Positions 8,555 to 17,317 of a DNA stretch of 64,000 nucleotides are shown in pieces (within the stretch, counting starts at the first letter, position 1; every line of letters begins with the position of its first letter). The position numbers and the translations under genes are program-made. This DNA is from Bacteroidaceae bacterium (lineage in GTDB: Bacteria > Bacteroidota > Bacteroidia > Bacteroidales > Bacteroidaceae): assembly GCA_024398715.1 (NCBI GenBank), contig JAKSIP010000001.1:1-64000 (forward strand). Reading direction: 5' to 3'. A model generated the notes under the pieces. The model had not been told where the DNA came from. It did not search any database and saw only the letters and a list, made by a program, of their open reading frames with translations.

Positions 8555-11500
8555 ATGTACAGGATTGGTATTGATGTTGGTTCAACTACTACAAAGGTAG
8601 CTCTTCTCAAAGATGGCGAACTTGTCTTCCACAAGTATATAAGACATTTTGCCAGGCAGAGAGACAGTATTGTCGGACTGTTGAAGGAAGCAAAGGATAT
8701 TGTTCTTTCGGGAACCGTCAAACTCTGTCTCACAGGTTCAGGAGCAAGAATCATAGCCTCAAAAACCGCCATTCCCTTTACGCAGGAAGTTGTTGCCAAT
8801 TCACTTGCGCTGAAGAAAAAATATGCCCGGGTGGGTACAGCCATTGAACTTGGCGGACAGGATGCCAAAATAATTTTCTTTAGAGAAAATGAAAAGGGAG
8901 AACCTGCTGTATTTGATATGAGAATGAACGGCAGTTGCGCTGGTGGTACAGGTGCATTCATTGATGAAATAGCAGTGGTGCTTGGCATAGATGTGACAGA
9001 AATGAATGACTTGGCCTCACGTGGAGAAGGATTGTATGACATTTCCGGCCGGTGCGGAGTATTTGCCAAAACCGATATCCAGCCTCTGCTCAATCAGGGT
9101 GCCAGAAAAGAGGATATCGCGCTTTCCTGTTACCATGCTATAGCCAAGCAGACAATAGGCGGTCTGGCACAGGGACTTGACATTATGTCTCCGGTGGTTT
9201 TCGAAGGCGGTCCGCTTACTTTTCACCCTAAACTGACAGATGTTTTCGCAACCAGACTCGGCCTTGGGAAGGAAGATATCATTGTACCGGAACTGCCGGA
9301 GATGATGGTAGCATACGGAGCTGCACTCAGTATTGATGAAATCCATAAAAATGAAGAAGTCTGTTCTCTTGATGAGGTGATAGTAAGATTTGAAAACATT
9401 GTGGACGATACTGAAAATGATGGTGCATCGGGTCAGCTTTATTTTGAAAACAAAGATGAACTCAATGCATTCAGGAAAGAACATGAATTGAAACAGGCTC
9501 CTGAATCCAAACCGGGAAAAGGACAAATAACAAATGCATATCTGGGTATTGATTCCGGCAGTACCACAACCAAGCTGGTACTGATTGATGAAGAGGAAAA
9601 TATAATAGATTCCTTTTATGCATCAAATGAGGGAAGTCCTCTGGATGTTGCCAGAAAGGCGCTTCTTGCAATGTACAACAAATACATTCAGGCGGGAGCA
9701 ACTCTGAACATTCTGGCCGCATCGTCCACTGGATATGGAGAATTCCTTTTCAATAAGGCATTCAGAACTGAAACACATATAGTTGAGACGGTAGCACACA
9801 GTCTTGCCGCCTCAAACTACGTGGACAATCCCAGTTTCATTCTTGACATTGGCGGTCAGGATATGAAGGCCATCTGGGTGGAGAAAGGTGTTATTACCAA
9901 TATCGTGGTCAATGAGGCCTGTTCTTCAGGCTGCGGTTCTTTTCTGGAAAATTTTGCACAGACACTTGGTATCCGGACCTGTGATATTGCAGACCGGGCA
10001 TTCGCATCGGTGAATCCAGCCAGACTCGGCAGCCGTTGCACCGTATTCATGAACAGCAGTATCATTACTGAACAGCGTAACGGCAAGACAGCAGATGATA
10101 TTATGGCCGGTCTATGCCGTTCAATCATTGAGAATGTATTCACAAAGGTAATACGTGTTGCCAACATAGATTCTCTTGGAGACAGAATAGTGGTTCAGGG
10201 AGGAACCTTTCAGAATGATGCTGTACTCCGCGCTATGGAGCAGTATGTGGGACGCAAAGTGATAAGGGCTCCGTATGCGGGACTTATGGGTGCCATAGGA
10301 GCAGCTCTCAATGCAAAGGAATGTGCGGCTGGAGAGCATTTTGTAAGGTCGTTCCTGAATTATGAGGACTTGAAGAATTTCAGTTTCAGGCAGGAAGCCA
10401 ATTCTCCATGTCCATACTGCACAAATCACTGTAACAGAACCATACTGTCATTCTCTACAGGAGACAGTTGGGTCACCAACAACCGATGCGAGAGGGGAGA
10501 GAATTCCAATATCAAAGCTGGCAAAGCAGCTAATATGATGGCAGAAAGGACCAGACTCCTTTTCAAGGATTATCCATATGAACTTGTTGACACTGAAAAG
10601 AATATCACTATAGGTCTTCCAAGAGTGTTGGGATTTTGGGAGGACATGCCATTCTGGAGTACATTCTGGAGAAGTCTCGGCTACAAGGTGAAGATATCTC
10701 CAATGAGTAACAGGAGAATCTACGAAAATGGCCTTCACGCCGTTCCTTCTGACACAGAATGTTTCCCGGCAAAACTTGTGCACGGACATCTGAGAGAACT
10801 TGCTAAGATGGGTGTGGACAGAATATTCATGCCGGTCATAGCAGTCACTCCTACGGAAAATACGGAAGAGGTGAGTTTTTCCAGATGCGCGCTGGTAAAG
10901 GGTTACCCGATTGTCATTGCCAATTCGGACAACACAAAAAAATTGTATGACATACCGTTTGATGCACCATATTTCTTCTGGTACGTTGATGAGGACAGGG
11001 ACAGACAGCTTTGCGAATATATGGACAAGGAATTCGGCATTGACAGTACAATATGTATGAAAGCCATTTCCTACGCTGCCCAAGCACAGAACAGTTTTGA
11101 CAGGGAACTCAAAGAGGCTGGCGCAAAAATCATCGGACAGGTTACTGCAGAAAACCGATATGCGGTTGTTCTGGCATCAAGACCTTATCAGGGCGATGCT
11201 CTTGTAAATCATGAGCTGCCGGAACTTTTCACAAAAATGGGAATTCCGGTTCTGACGGTTGACAGCATTCCCGGAATCAAAGAAATGGATTTGAGCAAGT
11301 CCCGTCTTGATATAGTGAACAATTTCCACGCAAGAGTCATAAGCGGATGTATTGCAGCCGCACAAAGCAAGCATCTTGAATTTGTCCAGCTGGTAAGTTT
11401 CGGATGCGGACACGATGCCTGTCTTTCTGATGAAGCTGTACGTCTTATGAAGGAAATAAGTGATAAGGCCCCTCTTATTCTCAAGGTAGATGAAAGTGAT

Positions 11501-12841
11501 GCGCAAGGGCCTATCAGAATAAGGGTACGGTCATTCATCGAAACTGTAGAACGCAAGAGACAACTGGATAGCAAACTGAATGTGAAGCCTATGACCGATC
11601 CTTATGCCGTCAAGTTCACAAAGCAGGATATAAAGGACAGGGTGCTTCTAGTGCCCAACAGTTCACACGCTTTTTCCCAGATAATGTCTGCTGCTTTCAG
11701 AACCCAGGGAATAACTGCCATTCCGCTTGAGGTAGGGCGCGAGGAAGCAATACGGCTTGGAAAGAAATATACTCACAATGATATCTGCTTTCCCGCCCAG
11801 ATTGTGATAGGAGAAGCTTTGGCCGCGCTTGAATCCGGCAAATATGACACTAAGCATGTGGCTATCGGTATGGCCAAATACGTATGCTGCTGCAGACTGA
11901 CCCATTATGCTGCAATTCTTCGCAAAGCACTGGATGATGCAGGATATGCCGATGTGCCCATAGTTACCAACGATGATATTGATTATCACAATCTTCATCC
12001 CGGTTACCTTATGAATCTCAAGACCATACTCAAGATACTTGTTGCCCTTCCTATGGTTGATACGCTTGAAGAAATGCTAAGAAAAATCAGACCGTATGAG
12101 AAAGTCAAGGGTTCTGCGGACAAAGCCTTTGAAGCTGCTATGGAAATGTTTTCTGACGAAATGGGCCGCAAAGGTATTCCTGGAGAAATAAAAGCATTCA
12201 GAAAAGCCATCAAAATGCTTTCGGCCGTTGCGTATGACAACAGTAAAAGAAAACCTACCGTACTGATTGTAGGTGAATATGTCTTGAACTTTCACCCTGG
12301 TGCCAATCACGATATTGAAAGATATCTTGAGGCAAATGGCTTTGAGGTAATAGAGGCAAAGATGACAGATGTTATCCAGAAAGGATATTTCTGTCAGAAC
12401 AGGCAGATTAAGGAACTTGGTACAAAGAGGACACCTTATGTGCGCAGACTTATGTCCATAACCACTAAATTGACTACATTTGCTGTCAGACTGGCGGATT
12501 ATCTTGCAAGGCACGAAAAACTTCATGAGAAGACTGCTCTTATTGAGGATATGGCCAAAGAAAGCAATCCTGTAATTTATCAGACTTTCGATACCGGCGA
12601 GGGCATTCTTATACCGGCAGAGATAATCCATAACGCCAGGAAGGGTTGCAGGAACTTTGTTATTCTCCAGCCGTTCGGATGTCTTCCCAATCACATAATA
12701 GGCCGTGGTGTAGCCAAAAAAATCAAGGAGATGTTTCCTGATATCGAACTTCTTGCCCTTGACTACGATCCTGACGTCAGTTTTGCCAATATTGAAAACA
12801 GACTTCAGATGCTTGTCATGAACCGGAAGGCTAACGGGTAG
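8555..12841 (+). CDS. Giant acyl-CoA dehydratase activase-related protein (BadF/HgdC type)
   Basis: A 1428-residue protein with two ASKHA (BadF/BadG/HgdC) ATPase modules. Module 1 begins IGIDVGSTTTKVALL and has NGSCAGGTGAF and SGRCGVFAKTD. Module 2 begins LGIDSGSTTTKLVLI and has NEACSSGCGSF and GSRCTVFMNSS. The Cys residues resemble the bridging 4Fe-4S ligands of HgdC-type activases. A DUF2229-like and HgdB-like C-terminal half follows (Cys-rich, for example PCPYCTNHCNRT near 625). Known relatives use ATP to push one low-potential electron onto a partner enzyme; the partner here is unknown. I prefer the ATG at 8555, 15 nt after the adaptor gene, over the upstream TTG. The 3' end overlaps the convergent acyltransferase by 11 nt. 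Confidence 0.9.
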   Translation: MYRIGIDVGSTTTKVALLKDGELVFHKYIRHFARQRDSIVGLLKEAKDIVLSGTVKLCLTGSGARIIASKTAIPFTQEVVANSLALKKKYARVGTAIELGGQDAKIIFFRENEKGEPAVFDMRMNGSCAGGTGAFIDEIAVVLGIDVTEMNDLASRGEGLYDISGRCGVFAKTDIQPLLNQGARKEDIALSCYHAIAKQTIGGLAQGLDIMSPVVFEGGPLTFHPKLTDVFATRLGLGKEDIIVPELPEMMVAYGAALSIDEIHKNEEVCSLDEVIVRFENIVDDTENDGASGQLYFENKDELNAFRKEHELKQAPESKPGKGQITNAYLGIDSGSTTTKLVLIDEEENIIDSFYASNEGSPLDVARKALLAMYNKYIQAGATLNILAASSTGYGEFLFNKAFRTETHIVETVAHSLAASNYVDNPSFILDIGGQDMKAIWVEKGVITNIVVNEACSSGCGSFLENFAQTLGIRTCDIADRAFASVNPARLGSRCTVFMNSSIITEQRNGKTADDIMAGLCRSIIENVFTKVIRVANIDSLGDRIVVQGGTFQNDAVLRAMEQYVGRKVIRAPYAGLMGAIGAALNAKECAAGEHFVRSFLNYEDLKNFSFRQEANSPCPYCTNHCNRTILSFSTGDSWVTNNRCERGENSNIKAGKAANMMAERTRLLFKDYPYELVDTEKNITIGLPRVLGFWEDMPFWSTFWRSLGYKVKISPMSNRRIYENGLHAVPSDTECFPAKLVHGHLRELAKMGVDRIFMPVIAVTPTENTEEVSFSRCALVKGYPIVIANSDNTKKLYDIPFDAPYFFWYVDEDRDRQLCEYMDKEFGIDSTICMKAISYAAQAQNSFDRELKEAGAKIIGQVTAENRYAVVLASRPYQGDALVNHELPELFTKMGIPVLTVDSIPGIKEMDLSKSRLDIVNNFHARVISGCIAAAQSKHLEFVQLVSFGCGHDACLSDEAVRLMKEISDKAPLILKVDESDAQGPIRIRVRSFIETVERKRQLDSKLNVKPMTDPYAVKFTKQDIKDRVLLVPNSSHAFSQIMSAAFRTQGITAIPLEVGREEAIRLGKKYTHNDICFPAQIVIGEALAALESGKYDTKHVAIGMAKYVCCCRLTHYAAILRKALDDAGYADVPIVTNDDIDYHNLHPGYLMNLKTILKILVALPMVDTLEEMLRKIRPYEKVKGSADKAFEAAMEMFSDEMGRKGIPGEIKAFRKAIKMLSAVAYDNSKRKPTVLIVGEYVLNFHPGANHDIERYLEANGFEVIEAKMTDVIQKGYFCQNRQIKELGTKRTPYVRRLMSITTKLTTFAVRLADYLARHEKLHEKTALIEDMAKESNPVIYQTFDTGEGILIPAEIIHNARKGCRNFVILQPFGCLPNHIIGRGVAKKIKEMFPDIELLALDYDPDVSFANIENRLQMLVMNRKANG

Positions 12842-14099
12842 ATCGCATCAGGTTTTTCCTGTTATTCAGACGGTACAGTTCTTCTGCTGCAATGCGGACC
12901 TTTGCCACCAAATCTGGAGTTTCCGGAAAACAATAATACAACTTTCCGTATTCTCCAATGCAGACAATGTCTCCTAATTCGTACCAGTTGAAATCTGAGT
13001 AAACACTGTAGCATTTGTTCGGATTTTGGATGAAATGTAGTATCCCGTCATCTCCGGTAAGTTCAAAACCGGATGTGTCGTGGCGCAGAGTGCCGTTGCA
13101 CACAAAATAGATTGCTTTCATATCCACCATCATAGCAATCCGCACGCGGGTTTCCACACAATAGGTCCCGTCTGCAATCTCCCCACGTATCTGTTCGCGC
13201 TCCCATTTGTACCAGTCCGGGATATGAGAGTAGGAGCCTCCGTGCAGGGAACCGTATTCGTCCATGAAAAAATGTCTTCCGCAGGCATTGCAGACCAATT
13301 CTGTCCCGTGTCCCGACATTTGTCCTTCGGAACCGCATTCGGTGCAGCGGAACAGTATCCTGTCAAGTCCGTCAGCTCTGAAAGGCTCTGGAGTTGCAAC
13401 TCTGTTCTCAAACTGCCAGCGGAAGTAATCCAGGCTGAAAGCCTTGTTTACTATACCGTCCAATTGTTCCAGGCTTTTCTGTCTGATTTCGTCCGGAGTC
13501 AGCAGACATTCTACTTTTGCACTGGCCCTGACCTTCCTGTTCTGGAGATTATTGTACAGGGGATCACGTGTAAATGAACCGTAAGCCGTGATCATTACCA
13601 CAGGAACATCCAGAATCTTGAGCAGACGGCTGAATCCGGGAGGAAGCGGCGCAGTGGTACCGTTAAAGGAGTAACTGGCTTCGGGATACATCAGCACGTT
13701 GCAATGATTCGTTTTTAAGGCATACGTGATATCGCTGATAAGATGCGGGTCAGGAATAAACTTACAGGTGGGTATGCAGCCCATTGACTTCATAAACCAT
13801 TTTCTTCCTACAAAGCCGTCCGATGTGGCAACAATATTGAACGGACGAGGCCACAGAATCTTTGTAGCAATTTCAAAATCCAGAAAGCTTGAATGATTCA
13901 TCAGGACCAGCCATGGCCCTTTTCCGGCCCTGTCCATATTGATTTTTTCATATACGAACCTTGTCTGTGTCAAATCAATGGCAGATGCTATCCGTATTAT
14001 GGTCTGCATAAGAAATGAGGGCTTTCCGGGACGGTGGTGGGCAGGCCGTTCCATCAGCATAACCTGCCTGTAATCTTTATCTGCGGTTTTTATTTTCAT
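12831..14099 (-). CDS. PlsC-like acyltransferase with zinc-ribbon-like insert
   Basis: A 422-residue lysophospholipid/glycerolipid acyltransferase-like protein. The HX4D motif is NHSSFLD (His69 to Asp74), followed by the block MYPEASYSFNG, equivalent to the EGTR-type motif of 1-acylglycerol-phosphate acyltransferases. A CxxC pair of pairs (FRCTECG and VCNACG, about 250-275) suggests a small zinc ribbon, and the last part is unassigned. It probably acts at the inner membrane on a lipid. It is transcribed against the activase gene and overlaps it by 11 nt. Confidence 0.82.
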   Translation of the reverse strand: MKIKTADKDYRQVMLMERPAHHRPGKPSFLMQTIIRIASAIDLTQTRFVYEKINMDRAGKGPWLVLMNHSSFLDFEIATKILWPRPFNIVATSDGFVGRKWFMKSMGCIPTCKFIPDPHLISDITYALKTNHCNVLMYPEASYSFNGTTAPLPPGFSRLLKILDVPVVMITAYGSFTRDPLYNNLQNRKVRASAKVECLLTPDEIRQKSLEQLDGIVNKAFSLDYFRWQFENRVATPEPFRADGLDRILFRCTECGSEGQMSGHGTELVCNACGRHFFMDEYGSLHGGSYSHIPDWYKWEREQIRGEIADGTYCVETRVRIAMMVDMKAIYFVCNGTLRHDTSGFELTGDDGILHFIQNPNKCYSVYSDFNWYELGDIVCIGEYGKLYYCFPETPDLVAKVRIAAEELYRLNNRKNLMRSTR

Positions 14100-14149
14100 G
14101 CAAATGGAATCATTCTTACTGAGTGTCGTAAAGTTACAAAATTTTTTTT

Positions 14150-14157
14150 TAATTTTG
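14150..14157 (+). promoter_or_regulatory. Possible -7 box upstream of GH98 operon
   Basis: TAATTTTG matches TAnnTTTG and lies 57 nt before the GH98 start. No clear TTTG is found at the -33 position, so confidence is modest. Confidence 0.4.
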
Positions 14158-14213
14158 TAGGTTAAAATTTGGAATCCGCTCTGAATATGTATGAATTATT
14201 ATAAAACACTATT

Positions 14214-16658
14214 ATGAGAAAATTTCTTTTATCACTTATCTTGTTTGTGCCGTTGTTTTTTATGACGGAACTGAATGCGCAGGAAAGACGCCCTATTGAC
14301 AACCGTCATCCGCTTTGGATGATACATATTGACGTATGGAACAATGCCGATCCTCAAAAAATCATTGACCTTATTCCTGCAGATATCAAACCGTATGTCT
14401 GTTTCAACCTGTCAATGTCCTGTTCATACGATACAGACCTGAAAATCTACAAGAAACCGCAGAACGCAATCCAGACATTCAAGTCGTGGGCATCGGTCTG
14501 CTGCTTTAACAATGTGTGGTTTACATGCCAGCCGGCATCGGGCGGACATACGCACATAAAGGATAATGACCTGGAGACTTTTGAATATTTCTTCAAAGAG
14601 TACAAGAACTTTCTTGGTTGGAATTACTGCGAACAGTTCTGGGGGTTTGATGAACCCAACGATGCCAGTTCTTCCAAGGCGGTTGACCGCATTGCTCTGT
14701 TTGCCAAGCTGGTTCCAATGTCTCACCAGTACGGCGGTTTTCTTACAATATCCTTCTGCGGCAATATCTGGTCACATCCGCTTAACCCGATAGGCATGAT
14801 GAAACGTAACAGCAATTTTCTGAATGCATGCAAAAGTTATCCCGATGCCATGCTGTTCCTTTACAAATACACAACATCCGCAAACTGGTTCAATAACGAG
14901 AGTGTCACAATAGGACCGTTCGTTACAGGCCTTGCAAAGAGCTACGGCGTAAGATATGACAACTGCGGCTGGAACGGTGCAATCGATGAACTTTGCAAGG
15001 ATGACGGTAAAACCCATAATTATCCCGGAGCGGTAGGCATAGCTCCTGTACTTGAGCAGATGACACTGAACGGTGCCTGTGTATGGGATGGTCCGGAACT
15101 AATCTGGACAGAAGATTTCCGTGAACTGGGCAGGAGCACCGTTGACGGATATACAAGACGCAATTGGGGTACCTATCCTAACTTTGACAATATATGGCTG
15201 GACATGTTCCGTAAGGTTATTGACGGTTCCATCCATATTGCTACCAGAGAAGAGGTTGTACAGCGAACCAAAATCGTTATACAGAATAACATTTCCGCAG
15301 AACAGGATGGAACTAGTCTGAAGGTAAACGCTTATGCCGCTCCGCTTGATCTGTATCATGGTCTGTATCTGCAGGAGGACGATCCTTTCAACCAGCGCTC
15401 AAGCTATGAATCCGGTTTCGGAAATCTGAAAGGCTATGGGAATAACAATTTCCTGTATTTGAAAAAGACAGGCCGTTATCCTACCATTCCTGTTGTAATG
15501 GGCAAATATGACTCTTTGGCAAATACAATCCCCAATTATGCTGCCCGAACAGCTATCAATAACAAGAGAAGATGGTCTGACCAGGCTGCCAAGATTGCAG
15601 AGTTCAACCGTCTTTATCCGGAAATAAGCAAGGGAGATCTGTTTGTTGCCCGTCTCAAGAACCAGCTTACCTGCTATTTCCCGTATTCATACATGAACAA
15701 AAAGAAAAAGGCAAGTGCTCTGATTCCGTTGCAGTATAACACCTGCGATACCCTGTCTGTTGAATGTGGTCTGTTTGGAAGTGCAATTGTAAGCGAGTAT
15801 GAGGATAAAATTACAATATATGCCAACAACTACCGTGCAGATTCCACTGCCAACAGAACAGATAAGTTTATTATTTACGGTGCCAAGGAAAAACCGTCAT
15901 ACACATATAAAAAACGTACATCTGCCAGTACAGGTTCAGTAACGGAGAACTGGGATGAACTGACGGGCCGTTATACCATCACGTTGTCCCATAACGGTTC
16001 ATTTGACATAACAGTAAACTGTTCAGGCAATGGAACGGACAAACTTACCGATTATGTTGACAATGAACCTTTGACAGATCTGCCGCCTGTTCCGGAAGAT
16101 TTTTACGGAGCATTGGTCATAGAAGGAGAAGATATGGATTTCAAATCCATCAACAACTGCGTTACAGACCAGTACAACTCAAACTACAGAAGTACCCGCG
16201 GGCATTCCGGAATGGGTTTTGCGGTTATGGGAACAAGCACCAGTTCTGCTTTGAGCAAAAAAATCAACATCAATTTTGCGGGAACATACAATGTAATCAT
16301 CAAATATCAGACAGACAGGCGGTTTGCCATCCATACCTCGGTAAACGGAGGTACATTGAACAAACCCGTTTTGGAAAGTACCGGTTCCGGATGGAGTACC
16401 GTTTCTTACCAGGCGCGTATGAATGCCGGAATGAATTCATTCCTTCTGCTGAATCCTAACGGAAGGGATTTCAAGGTTGACAATGTTACCTTTGAACCGG
16501 TTTCTCTTGATGTCCTGTCAGGAGAGCAGATTGGATATACTCCTGAGTTTGAAGACTACAGGTATTATTCAATAGACGGTTACAGACAGGAGAACCTTAA
16601 CCAAGGACTGAATATTGAACAGGGACCGAACGGTTCTCATTTGATATTTGTGGAATAA
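14214..16658 (+). CDS. Secreted glycoside hydrolase family 98 enzyme
   Basis: An 814-residue secreted enzyme. After a signal peptide (cleavage near LNA-QE) it shows the GH98 catalytic core: RRPIDNRHPLWMIHIDVWN, DIKPYVCFNLSMS, GWNYCEQFWGFDEPN. Known GH98 members are endo-beta-galactosidases or endo-xylanases. Genome context (GH67, GH30, esterases) favours xylan, but the sequence alone does not decide. A GH98 C-terminal region and a CBM-like beta-sandwich (about 630-765, opening GALVIEGEDMDF) follow. The last residues YYSIDGYRQENLNQGLNIEQ resemble the degenerate C-terminal tail common on secreted Prevotella and Bacteroides proteins. It heads a co-directional run through 22679. Confidence 0.85.
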   Translation: MRKFLLSLILFVPLFFMTELNAQERRPIDNRHPLWMIHIDVWNNADPQKIIDLIPADIKPYVCFNLSMSCSYDTDLKIYKKPQNAIQTFKSWASVCCFNNVWFTCQPASGGHTHIKDNDLETFEYFFKEYKNFLGWNYCEQFWGFDEPNDASSSKAVDRIALFAKLVPMSHQYGGFLTISFCGNIWSHPLNPIGMMKRNSNFLNACKSYPDAMLFLYKYTTSANWFNNESVTIGPFVTGLAKSYGVRYDNCGWNGAIDELCKDDGKTHNYPGAVGIAPVLEQMTLNGACVWDGPELIWTEDFRELGRSTVDGYTRRNWGTYPNFDNIWLDMFRKVIDGSIHIATREEVVQRTKIVIQNNISAEQDGTSLKVNAYAAPLDLYHGLYLQEDDPFNQRSSYESGFGNLKGYGNNNFLYLKKTGRYPTIPVVMGKYDSLANTIPNYAARTAINNKRRWSDQAAKIAEFNRLYPEISKGDLFVARLKNQLTCYFPYSYMNKKKKASALIPLQYNTCDTLSVECGLFGSAIVSEYEDKITIYANNYRADSTANRTDKFIIYGAKEKPSYTYKKRTSASTGSVTENWDELTGRYTITLSHNGSFDITVNCSGNGTDKLTDYVDNEPLTDLPPVPEDFYGALVIEGEDMDFKSINNCVTDQYNSNYRSTRGHSGMGFAVMGTSTSSALSKKININFAGTYNVIIKYQTDRRFAIHTSVNGGTLNKPVLESTGSGWSTVSYQARMNAGMNSFLLLNPNGRDFKVDNVTFEPVSLDVLSGEQIGYTPEFEDYRYYSIDGYRQENLNQGLNIEQGPNGSHLIFVE

Positions 16659-16670
16659 AGGACCGGATTG

Positions 16671-17309
16671 ATGGATGTTTCAGATTCATATTTGTCTATT
16701 GAAGGCCCGGCAAAGGCTGAATTTACCGAACAGAGAAGTAGGTTCATTTCTTTTGCATGGCCTGTAGCGGATGTGAATCAGGTCAAGCCGTTGTTGGACG
16801 GCTTGCAGAAAGAATATTACGATGCACGTCATGTATGTTATGCATATATGATTGGAGCCGGACGTACCGAGTGGCGCGCCAATGACAACGGTGAACCAAG
16901 CGGTACTGCAGGAAAACCCATTTTGGGACAGATAAACAGTGCAGGCTTGAGCGATGTCCTGATAGCAGTTGTGCGCTATTTCGGTGGTGTGAAACTTGGT
17001 ACAAGCGGTTTGATACAAGCGTACAGGCAGGCATCGCAGAGTGTAATTGAAAACGCTGTAATAATAGAGAAATACATTACTGACACTATGGTTATATATC
17101 ATAATTTCAGTATGACGGCTCCTGTTATGAGATTCTTCAAGGAACTGGATATTGTACGCTTCAAACAGGATTATGGTGTGTTTGAATACAAGGAACAGTT
17201 GTATGAGTGCAGAGTGGAAGTGAATTTGAGACTTACAGTTCTGGGCAAACTTGAAGAAAAGGTCAGGGCATTGGTCCAAGTGGTAGGTAATAAAGATATT
17301 AATATTTAA
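16671..17309 (+). CDS. IMPACT family protein (YigZ-like)
   Basis: A 212-residue IMPACT/YigZ protein. The UPF0029 signature NDNGEPSGTAGKPILGQI and VRYFGGVKLGTSGLI are plain. Members are conserved but their bacterial role is not firmly known; the eukaryotic homologue regulates translation through GCN2. I chose the ATG at 16671 over a TTG one codon earlier. It sits between GH98 and GH67 genes with gaps of 12 and 8 nt, probably as a housekeeping passenger of the operon. Confidence 0.93.
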   Translation: MDVSDSYLSIEGPAKAEFTEQRSRFISFAWPVADVNQVKPLLDGLQKEYYDARHVCYAYMIGAGRTEWRANDNGEPSGTAGKPILGQINSAGLSDVLIAVVRYFGGVKLGTSGLIQAYRQASQSVIENAVIIEKYITDTMVIYHNFSMTAPVMRFFKELDIVRFKQDYGVFEYKEQLYECRVEVNLRLTVLGKLEEKVRALVQVVGNKDINI

Positions 17310-17317
17310 ATACGTAT

